This document shows positions 1 through 5,406 of a stretch of DNA of 6,036 nucleotides, in pieces (within the stretch, counting starts at the first letter, position 1; every line of letters starts with the position of its first letter). The DNA is from Actinomycetales bacterium (GTDB taxonomy: Bacteria > Actinomycetota > Actinomycetes > Actinomycetales > JAHECE01), in assembly GCA_024641895.1 (NCBI GenBank), contig JAHECE010000053.1, positions 1-6,036 on the forward strand. Reading direction: 5' to 3'. A model generated the notes under the pieces. That model was given only the letters and a program-made list of their open reading frames with translations, did no database searches and had not been told where the DNA came from. A program made the position numbers and the translations under genes.

Positions 1-1055
1 GGAGGCCGGGGCGCCGGGAGCTGGGCGGATCGGGCTGTCGGGGTCACAACCGCGCCGGGCGGCGGAGGCGGCGGCGGCGGTGGCTGTGACGTCGGCTGGA
101 CCCTCGTCGGCGGGACCTTCGGGGTCGGCCACACGATCGGCGTCGTCCCGGGCTCCGCCGTGGGCGCCGGCACGGCCGCCGTCGCGGCGTTGCCGGCGTC
201 GGTCGCCGCGCTCGCCGACGCGAGGGCCGAAGCGGTCGCGTCGAGGGAGTCGAGCGCCGCGAGACCGTCCGGTTCTCCTTCGAGCACGGCCAGGAGATCC
301 GGCGGCGAGAGCCGCGTGCCGGACGGCACGAGGGCCGCTCGGAAGGCGCGGGCGATCTCGGGCGGCAGGCCGGCCACGTCGACCCCACCCGCGGCGACAC
401 GGCCGAGCACGGCAGGGATGGGGCCGCCGCCGAACGGCTGCCGGCCGGTGGCCGCGAAGACGAGGACTGCGGCCCAGGACCACCAGTCCGCCTCGGGCCC
501 GGGCTGAGCACCGGCCGCCACGAGCGGGTCGAGGTACCCGGGCGTCCCGGTGACGAGCCCGACCTGGGTGTACCGGTCCGCGTCGAAGATCTGCGAGATC
601 CCGAAGTCGATGAGGACGGGCCCCTCGGCCGTGAGCATGACGTTCTCGGGCTTCACGTCACGATGAACGACGTCGGCGGCGTGGATGGCCTCCAGCGCCC
701 ACAGCAGCCCGCGGGCGAGGTCCGCCAACGGCTCGCCTGAAAGCGCGCCCTGCCCACGCACGCGCGCGTCCAGCGTCGGCCCCTGGACGAGCTCGGTGAC
801 GACGAAGGCTTCCTCGGAGTCAGCCTCGGCGTCGAGCACGCGGGCGACGCCGGCGTGACGCACCCGGTGCAACGTCTCGACCTCGCGCCGCAGCCGGTCG
901 CGGGCGACGGGATCCGCGCCGATGTGAGGGTGCAGCAGCTTGAGGGCCACGTGCCGACCGTCAGCGTCGATCACCTCGTACACCGTGCCCATGCCCCCGG
1001 ACCCGAGCCACCGCGCGACGAGGTATCCGCCGAGCTCGTCGCCCGCGCGCTTCAC
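1..1055 (-). CDS. Serine/threonine protein kinase (Hanks/PknB type), N-terminal part, cut by left window edge
   Basis: This gene transfers phosphate from ATP to Ser/Thr of protein substrates, acting in bacterial signalling. Reading the reverse strand from the GTG at 1055 gives 351 residues with no stop before the edge. Visible motifs are the glycine-rich loop GSGGMG (about 18-23), the ATP lysine in ALK (K39), a likely alpha-C glutamate E58, the catalytic loop HRDVKPEN (131-138), DFG (150-152), GTPGY (170-174) and the subdomain IX Asp in DWWSWA (D190). The kinase domain ends near residue 260. An Ala/Thr/Pro-rich linker follows, including nine consecutive prolines (57-83). The usual APE after the activation loop reads DPL. 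The GTG start is supported by GGAGG six bases upstream; the two nearby upstream ATGs are out of frame. The C-terminus lies outside the window, so a membrane segment or sensor domain cannot be judged. The gene is divergent from msiK. The kinase family is certain; the substrate is unknown. Confidence 0.93.
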   Translation of the reverse strand, partial: MKRAGDELGGYLVARWLGSGGMGTVYEVIDADGRHVALKLLHPHIGADPVARDRLRREVETLHRVRHAGVARVLDAEADSEEAFVVTELVQGPTLDARVRGQGALSGEPLADLARGLLWALEAIHAADVVHRDVKPENVMLTAEGPVLIDFGISQIFDADRYTQVGLVTGTPGYLDPLVAAGAQPGPEADWWSWAAVLVFAATGRQPFGGGPIPAVLGRVAAGGVDVAGLPPEIARAFRAALVPSGTRLSPPDLLAVLEGEPDGLAALDSLDATASALASASAATDAGNAATAAVPAPTAEPGTTPIVWPTPKVPPTRVQPTSQPPPPPPPPPGAVVTPTARSAQLPAPRP

Positions 1056-1265
1056 GCCTCGCCTCCGCCCGGCATCCGGCTCCCGCCCCGCATAGGACGA
1101 CGGTACGTGAGCCCACGCGCCGCGGGAGCCAGGCACCGCCCGGGCTGCGACTCCCCGGCACCGTCGCCAAGGACTTCGTGGCAGCTCGACCCGACGGCGG
1201 GCGGCGCGCTCTGCACCGCCCGCGCCCTTGCACGCTCCTCGCGGCCTGCACCACGTCGTCCGGCT

Positions 1266-1289
1266 TCCCGAGGATGTTGATCCTCGGGA
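1266..1289. repeat. Perfect 10-bp inverted repeat with 4-bp loop upstream of msiK
   Basis: TCCCGAGGAT (1266-1275) and ATCCTCGGGA (1280-1289) are exact reverse complements around GTTG. The repeat lies 176 bp before the msiK start. As DNA it could be a regulator site, and as RNA it would form a stable hairpin. No T-tract follows, and no plus-strand gene ends just before it. Terminator use is therefore possible only for unknown upstream transcription. It does not match the well-known CebR palindrome of actinobacterial cellobiose genes. Confidence 0.6.
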
Positions 1290-1305
1290 GACCTTCAGGC
1301 CGCAC

Positions 1306-1332
1306 GGTTGTTGTGGCACACTCACAACAGCC
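1306..1332. promoter_or_regulatory. Operator-like inverted repeat TTGTG-N7-CACAA upstream of msiK
   Basis: The arms TGTTGTG (1309-1315) and CACAACA (1323-1329) are perfect complements around a 7-bp spacer. The symmetry extends to 1306/1332 with a single T/G mismatch. The site resembles a bacterial dimer-binding operator. It is near, but one base shorter than, the CRP/GlxR spacing (TGTG-N8-CACA), and the inner bases differ, so the binding protein is not identified. A possible -10 (CACACT, 1317-1322) would lie inside it, which would suit repression; that is inference. Confidence 0.45.
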
Positions 1333-1390
1333 CCCCGCCGCACAACCCAAGGCTGAGCGCAACGACTGCACTCGAACCTGGCGGCCGGCC

Positions 1391-1412
1391 GTGTCAGAGA
1401 GACACCTGACAC
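1391..1412. repeat. Nested inverted repeat GTGTCAG-N8-CTGACAC
   Basis: GTGTCAG (1391-1397) and CTGACAC (1406-1412) are perfect complements with an 8-bp spacer. The spacer ends in GACAC (1401-1405), which can also pair with GTGTC (1391-1395). Two mutually exclusive short stems are therefore possible in RNA, or overlapping half-sites in DNA. The repeat sits 53 bp upstream of the msiK ATG, probably in the leader or near the start of transcription. Its function is unknown. Confidence 0.45.
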
Positions 1413-1429
1413 CCTCCACAACGGATCGT

Positions 1430-1447
1430 CCGGCACGTACCTGCCGG
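1430..1447. repeat. Short inverted repeat immediately before the msiK ribosome binding site
   Basis: CCGGCA (1430-1435) and TGCCGG (1442-1447) pair perfectly around a 6-base loop. The stem ends two bases before the Shine-Dalgarno GAAGGGA (1449-1455). Such a hairpin could stack next to the ribosome site and affect initiation or mRNA stability, but six base pairs can also arise by chance in DNA of this composition. Confidence 0.35.
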
Positions 1448-1464
1448 TGAAGGGAAATACAGAC

Positions 1465-2595
1465 ATGGCTTCGGTCACCTTTGACCACGCAACGCGTATG
1501 TACCCCGGCGGCGAACGCCCCGCGGTCGACGCCCTCAACCTTGACGTTGCCGACGGCGAGTTCCTCGTCCTCGTCGGCCCGTCCGGTTGTGGCAAGTCCA
1601 CCTCTCTGCGCATGCTGGCCGGCCTGGAGGACATCAACGGCGGCCGCATCCTCATCGGCGACCGCGACGTCACGCACGTCCCGCCGAAGGACCGGGACAT
1701 CGCGATGGTGTTCCAGAACTACGCGCTCTACCCGCACATGTCGGTGGCGGACAACATGGGCTTCGCGCTGAAGATCGCCGGAGTGCCCAAGGCGGAGATC
1801 CAGAAGCGTGTCGAGGAGGCCGGCAAGATCCTCGACCTCACGCAGTACCTCCAGCGCAAGCCGAAGGCCCTCTCCGGTGGCCAGCGTCAGCGCGTCGCCA
1901 TGGGCCGCGCGATCGTGCGTTCGCCCCAGGTGTTCCTCATGGACGAGCCGCTGTCCAACCTGGACGCCAAGCTCCGCGTGCAGACCCGTACGCAGATCGC
2001 GTCGCTGCAGCGCCGCCTCGGCGTCACGACCGTGTACGTGACGCACGACCAGACCGAGGCGCTCACCATGGGTGACCGCATCTGCGTGCTCAAGGACGGC
2101 CTGCTCCAGCAGGTCGGCACCCCGCGCGAGATGTACGACACCCCGGCCAACGTCTTCGTCGCCGGCTTCATCGGCTCGCCCGCGATGAACATCGGCACGT
2201 TCGAGGTCACCGGCGACGGCTTCGCCAAGCTGGGCCACGCTCGCGTGCCGCTGAGCCGCGAGACGATCGCCGCGATCAAGCCCGAGGACAACAAGCACGT
2301 CACGCTGGGCTTCCGCCCCGAAGCCTCGAACATCGTGGCCAGCGAGGTCGACGGCGCGATCCCGGTCAAGGTGGACCTCGTCGAGGAGCTCGGATCCGAC
2401 TCCTTCATCTACGGCTCCATCGACGCCGACGCCGAGCTCGCCTCGCACCTGTCGTCGGGCGCCGGCGACGCGCAGATCATCGTCCGGGGCGACCCGCGGG
2501 TCGTCCCCATGAAGGGCGACAAGATCTGGGTGACGATCGCCGAGGGCCAGCAGCACACGTTCTCTGCGTCGAGCGGCCTGCGCCTCCCGGGCTGA
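1465..2595 (+). CDS. msiK: MsiK-type ATPase subunit shared by carbohydrate ABC importers
   Basis: This cytoplasmic ATPase powers sugar uptake by ABC importers. In Streptomyces, MsiK serves several systems (cellobiose, maltose, xylobiose), whose loci encode only the binding protein and permeases. The 376-aa product has Walker A GPSGCGKST (38-46), Q-loop Q84 in MVFQNYALYPHM, signature LSGGQ (136-140), Walker B VFLMDEP (156-162, catalytic E161), D-loop SNLD (164-167) and switch H194. A C-terminal OB/TOBE regulatory region runs from about 235 to the end. Length and the N-terminal MASVTFDHATRMYPG stretch fit MsiK/MalK/UgpC proteins. The ATG at 1465 is chosen because GAAGGGA lies nine bases upstream; a GTG at 1447 would sit on top of that site. 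No sugar permease or binding protein is adjacent, as expected for a shared ATPase, and a terminator follows directly, so the gene is probably monocistronic. The transported sugars cannot be read from the sequence. Confidence 0.95.
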   Translation: MASVTFDHATRMYPGGERPAVDALNLDVADGEFLVLVGPSGCGKSTSLRMLAGLEDINGGRILIGDRDVTHVPPKDRDIAMVFQNYALYPHMSVADNMGFALKIAGVPKAEIQKRVEEAGKILDLTQYLQRKPKALSGGQRQRVAMGRAIVRSPQVFLMDEPLSNLDAKLRVQTRTQIASLQRRLGVTTVYVTHDQTEALTMGDRICVLKDGLLQQVGTPREMYDTPANVFVAGFIGSPAMNIGTFEVTGDGFAKLGHARVPLSRETIAAIKPEDNKHVTLGFRPEASNIVASEVDGAIPVKVDLVEELGSDSFIYGSIDADAELASHLSSGAGDAQIIVRGDPRVVPMKGDKIWVTIAEGQQHTFSASSGLRLPG

Positions 2596-2627
2596 CCGTC
2601 GCTTCGTCGATCACTGATTGACCGCTC

Positions 2628-2668
2628 GTGAGAGGGGCGGGTCCCGCAACGGGGCCCGCCCCTCTCGC
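2628..2668 (+). terminator. Strong GC-rich hairpin terminator after msiK
   Basis: A perfect 12-bp stem pairs 2630-2641 with 2655-2666. It continues inward through one G-T wobble and three C-G pairs to a small loop at 2646-2650, and outward by two more pairs (one wobble). It starts 32 bp after the msiK stop. There is no clear T-tract (GCATTCCC follows), which is common for actinobacterial terminators. It separates msiK from the next gene, although read-through cannot be excluded. Confidence 0.85.
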
Positions 2669-2717
2669 ATTCCCACGAACGGCAGCACTCCCCGCACGTC
2701 TCTGGGAGGATCTGGCC

Positions 2718-4370
2718 ATGCCCCAGTCGCTGCAGATGACAACGGTGTCCCCGGACCCCGCACTGCTCGACCTGCCTTGGCACATCCCGCTGGCCGAGTG
2801 GCCCGCCTCGATCCTCGCGGCGCTCCCCAGGGGCCTCTCCCGGCACGTCGTCCGCTTCGTCAAGCTCTCCGGCCGCGTCATCGCGGTCAAGGAGATCGGC
2901 GAGAGCGTGGCCTACCGCGAGTACGAGCTGCTGCGCGACCTGAACCGGCTCGGCGTACCGTCGGTGGAACCGGTCGGCGTCGTCGCCGGGCGCCGCGCTC
3001 CCGACGGGGAGCCGCTGGACTGCGTCCTCCTCACCAAGCATCTGGCGTACTCCATGCCGTACCGGACACTGTTCAGCCAGTACATCCACCCGGAGACCGG
3101 CAACAAGCTCCTCGATGCCCTGGCGATCCTCCTCGTCCGGTTGCACCTGACCGGCTTCTACTGGGGCGACGTCTCCCTCTCGAACACCCTGTTCCGTCGC
3201 GATGCCGGCGGCTTCGCCGCGTACCTCGTCGACGCCGAGACCGGGGACCTGCACGAGCACCTGACCCGCGGCCAGCGCGAGTACGACCTCGAGATCGCGC
3301 GCGTCAACATCATCGGCGAGCTGATGGACCTCGAGGCCGGCGGGGTCCTGGACGAGTCGGTCGACCCGGTCGAGGTCGGCGAGACGATCGTGGCCCGGTA
3401 CACGGAGCTCTGGTCGGAGCTCACGGAGTCCGAGTCGTTCACCAGCGGCGACCGGTGGCGGGTGAACGCACGGATCAACCGGCTCAACGACCTCGGCTTC
3501 GACGTCGGCGAGCTGACGATCAACACCACCGCGGACGGCACCGCGGTGGAGATCCAGCCCAAGGTCGTCGACGCCGGTCACCACAAGCGGCGCCTGATGC
3601 GCCTCACGGGCCTGGACGTGCAGGAGAACCAGGCCCGACGCCTTCTCAACGACCTCGACACCTACCGCGCCCACGAGGACCTCAAGGACGAGGACGAGGA
3701 GTTCGTGGCGCACGACTGGTTGACCGAGGTCTTCGAGCCTGCGGTACGCGCGGTGCCCAAGGACCTTCGCGGCAGGCTCGAGCCGGCGGAGCTGTACCAC
3801 GAAGTGCTCGAGCACCGCTGGTACCTGTCGGAGAACGAGAAGCGCGACGTGCCGATGGCCGAGGCTGTCGGGCACTACATCGAGACCGTCCTGCGGCACC
3901 GACCCGACGAACGAGCGATCCTCGGCATGGACACCGCGACGCTACGGGCGATCGAGGAGACCTCCGCGATGACGTCGATCGACATCATGGAGACCCCGTC
4001 GGAGTTCGACGACGTGCCGATGCTGCGACCCATCGAGGAAGACGAGTGGCGCCTCCCGGAGCCCGAGGAGGGGCAAGCGAAGACGGCGGAGTCCGCGGCC
4101 GTCAAGCCTCCCGCGGCGCCCGGCCGCACGCCATCCAAGGCCGCTGACCCCGTGAAGGCAGCGACTCCGAAGCCTGAGCCATCCAAGCCCGTAAAGCCAG
4201 CGGAGCCCGTGAAGGCAGTGACTCCGAAGCCCGAGCCATCCAAGCCCGTAAAGCCAGCGGAGCCCGCGAAAGCAGCGACTCCGAAGCCTGAGCCATCCAA
4301 GCCCGCGCAGCCGCCGTCACCGGCGCCCACGCCTCAGCGGCGCCCGATCTTGCGCCGCGACAAGCCCTGA
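2718..4370 (+). CDS. DUF4032 / lipopolysaccharide-kinase-like protein with repetitive Pro/Lys tail
   Basis: This 550-aa cytoplasmic protein resembles actinobacterial DUF4032 proteins, whose N-terminal half has a Kdo/InaA-like kinase fold; no substrate is established. Kinase-like elements are visible: AVKE with a beta-3 lysine (K58), E68/E70 in YREYELL, WGDVSLSN (149-156) with candidate catalytic D151 and metal-binding N156, and VDAETG (171-176) with D172 in the DFG position. The DUF4032-type region continues to about residue 430 (HHKRRLMRLTGLDVQENQARR and HRWYLSENE). An acidic stretch (about 425-455) and a Lys/Pro/Glu-rich tail with tandem repeats (478-529) follow, ending in a basic RRPILRRDKP. 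There is no signal peptide or membrane segment. The ATG at 2718 has GGGAGG eight bases upstream; extending to the GTG at 2628 would run through the msiK terminator. The gene follows msiK on the same strand and converges with rlmB, with 10 bp between stops. Kinase activity is inferred from motifs only. Confidence 0.85.
   Translation: MPQSLQMTTVSPDPALLDLPWHIPLAEWPASILAALPRGLSRHVVRFVKLSGRVIAVKEIGESVAYREYELLRDLNRLGVPSVEPVGVVAGRRAPDGEPLDCVLLTKHLAYSMPYRTLFSQYIHPETGNKLLDALAILLVRLHLTGFYWGDVSLSNTLFRRDAGGFAAYLVDAETGDLHEHLTRGQREYDLEIARVNIIGELMDLEAGGVLDESVDPVEVGETIVARYTELWSELTESESFTSGDRWRVNARINRLNDLGFDVGELTINTTADGTAVEIQPKVVDAGHHKRRLMRLTGLDVQENQARRLLNDLDTYRAHEDLKDEDEEFVAHDWLTEVFEPAVRAVPKDLRGRLEPAELYHEVLEHRWYLSENEKRDVPMAEAVGHYIETVLRHRPDERAILGMDTATLRAIEETSAMTSIDIMETPSEFDDVPMLRPIEEDEWRLPEPEEGQAKTAESAAVKPPAAPGRTPSKAADPVKAATPKPEPSKPVKPAEPVKAVTPKPEPSKPVKPAEPAKAATPKPEPSKPAQPPSPAPTPQRRPILRRDKP
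4149..4304 (+). repeat. 57-bp (19-aa) coding tandem repeat, about 2.7 copies
   Basis: Copy 1 (4149-4205) and copy 2 (4206-4262) match at 55 of 57 bases. The partial copy 3 (4263-4304) matches copy 1 at 40 of 42. The encoded unit is PVKAATPKPEPSKPVKPAE, in frame in the DUF4032-type protein (residues 478-529). Synonymous positions are conserved between copies, and A- or T-ending codons (GCA, ACT, CCT, CCA, GTA, AAA) are frequent here, unlike the rest of the gene. This suggests recent expansion by slippage or unequal recombination. Confidence 0.92.
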
Positions 4371-4380
4371 CCGGGCGCCG

Positions 4381-5400
4381 TCACGCCCTCCGCTCGCGCT
4401 GCCGACGCACCTCGTACAGCGCGATCCCGGCCGCGACCGCCGCGTTGAGCGACTCCATCTCGGACGCGATCGGGATCGCCGCGATGAGATCGCACGTCTC
4501 GCGGACGAGCCTGGACAACCCCTTGCCCTCCGAACCCGCGACGAGCACCAGCGGGCCGGTGGCGAGCTCGAGCGCCCCGACGTCGGCCGGCCCCTCGCCG
4601 TCCAGCCCGACGACGAAGCAGCCGCGGTTCTTGAGGTCGGTGAGCGCGCGAGTGAGGTTGGTGGCGCGGGCCACGGGGATGCGTGACGCCGCCCCCGCGG
4701 AGACCTTCCACGCCGAGGCCGTCACCCCCGCCGACCGCCGCTCGGGCAGGAGCACGCCGTCGGCCCCGAAGGCCGCGGCGCTACGCAGCACGGCGCCGAG
4801 GTTGCGTGGATCGGTCACTCCGTCGAGGGCCACGATGAGCGGCGGGTGGCCGGAGTCATCGGCGGCCGCGAGCAGGTCGAGCGGCTCGGCGTACGTGTAC
4901 GGCGGGACCTGGATCGCGAGGCCCTGGTGCACGGCGCCACCGGTCAGCCGGTCGAGCTCGGGTTTGGTGACCTCGAGGAGGTTGAGCCCGCGCCCGCTCG
5001 CGGTCCGGAGCACCTCGCGGACTCGGTCGTCGGCGTCGATACGGGTCGCGACGTAGACCGTGCTCGCCTCGACGCCCGCCCGCAGTGCCTCGACCACGGA
5101 GTTGCGACCGCAGACGATCTCCGGCTCGTTGTCCGAGCGCGCGGACGCGCTGCTCCGCGAACCGGAGGCGGAGCCTCTGGCGGAACCGCCCTTCGCTCCG
5201 CCACGGCCCGTGCTGCCGGCGGCACGACGCTCGGCGGCGGCCTGCCGCTTCGCGGCCGGGTGGGCGGGTCGGTCGGTCGCCTTGGGCGTCGGCCCCTTGC
5301 CCTCGAGGCCCTGTCGGCGCTGCCCGCCCGAGCCGGCCGTCGCACCCTTCTTGGAGCCGGGCTTGCGAACAGCACCTCGGCGCGCGGAGTTACCTGCCAT
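4381..5400 (-). CDS. rlmB: 23S rRNA (guanosine-2'-O)-methyltransferase, RlmB/TrmH (SpoU) family
   Basis: The family transfers a methyl group from SAM to the 2'-OH of a guanosine in 23S rRNA (G2251 in E. coli numbering), modifying the ribosomal P-site region. The 339-aa product has a substrate-binding domain starting near residue 94 (EIVCGRNSVVEAL). The SPOUT knot domain shows motif 1 DGVTDPRNLGAVLRS (193-207, N200 and R206), motif 2 LVLVAGSEGKGL (284-295) and motif 3 IPIASEMESLNAAVA (309-323, SLN at 317-319). The first ~90 residues are an Arg/Lys/Gly/Ser/Ala-rich, probably disordered extension absent from the compact E. coli enzyme; similar tails occur in actinobacterial homologues. The ATG at 5400 is preceded by AAAGGG (5410-5415) in the end of cysS. 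Six bases separate it from the cysS stop, so the two are probably one operon. Exact target specificity within TrmH/SpoU enzymes is inferred. Confidence 0.92.
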   Translation of the reverse strand: MAGNSARRGAVRKPGSKKGATAGSGGQRRQGLEGKGPTPKATDRPAHPAAKRQAAAERRAAGSTGRGGAKGGSARGSASGSRSSASARSDNEPEIVCGRNSVVEALRAGVEASTVYVATRIDADDRVREVLRTASGRGLNLLEVTKPELDRLTGGAVHQGLAIQVPPYTYAEPLDLLAAADDSGHPPLIVALDGVTDPRNLGAVLRSAAAFGADGVLLPERRSAGVTASAWKVSAGAASRIPVARATNLTRALTDLKNRGCFVVGLDGEGPADVGALELATGPLVLVAGSEGKGLSRLVRETCDLIAAIPIASEMESLNAAVAAGIALYEVRRQRERRA

Positions 5401-5406
5401 CAGACG

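Larger units (their letters stand above)
1056..1464. promoter_or_regulatory. Divergent intergenic region between the kinase gene and msiK
   Basis: This 409-bp stretch must hold the promoters for both the leftward kinase gene and rightward msiK. The kinase-proximal half (about 1056-1260) shows only plain GC-rich sequence and a Shine-Dalgarno, with no promoter I can defend. The msiK-proximal half (about 1265-1450) is less GC-rich and holds inverted repeats at 1266-1289, 1306-1332, 1391-1412 and 1430-1447. The hexamer CACAAC or its complement also occurs four times. A weak promoter candidate for msiK is TTCAGG (1294-1299) and CACACT (1317-1322) with a 17-bp spacer; this is speculative. ORFs that can be drawn across the region have no family resemblance and look like GC-bias artefacts. 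Confidence 0.6.

Noticed and set aside
57..83. GGC/CGG-like trinucleotide run as a microsatellite of interest
   Set aside because: It encodes a nine-proline stretch in a typical kinase linker. It includes a CCA, a CCT and a CCC codon, so it is an ordinary proline-rich segment.
1447..1464. A GTG start for msiK six codons upstream of the ATG
   Set aside because: It overlaps the Shine-Dalgarno used by the ATG at 1465, and MsiK proteins begin at the equivalent of that ATG.
961..2556. A 531-aa open frame on the minus strand across msiK and the intergenic region
   Set aside because: It is antisense to msiK, which has every ABC motif intact. Its product is a His/Asp/Val/Arg-rich composition typical of reverse-strand shadows of GC-rich genes, with no family resemblance.
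2618..2646. TTGACC (2618-2623) as a -35 box for the DUF4032 gene
   Set aside because: No -10-like sequence lies 16-18 bp downstream, where the terminator stem sits instead; probably chance.
2628..2717. A 30-codon N-terminal extension of the DUF4032 protein from a GTG at 2628
   Set aside because: The extension would be encoded by the msiK terminator stem-loop. The ATG at 2718 has a good GGGAGG site at proper spacing.
2409..3899. A 496-aa open frame on the minus strand across the DUF4032 gene
   Set aside because: Same artefact: it mirrors the codon bias of the sense gene, crosses the msiK terminator and has no recognisable domain.
2618..4147. A 509-aa plus-strand frame overlapping the DUF4032 gene
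   Set aside because: It is an Arg/Pro/Gly-rich out-of-frame reading of the same gene. It starts before the terminator hairpin and lacks domains.
4102..4330. Repetitive Gly/Phe-rich and Ala/Ser/Leu-rich open frames on the minus strand
   Set aside because: They are antisense readings of the 57-bp repeat, not separate repeat proteins.
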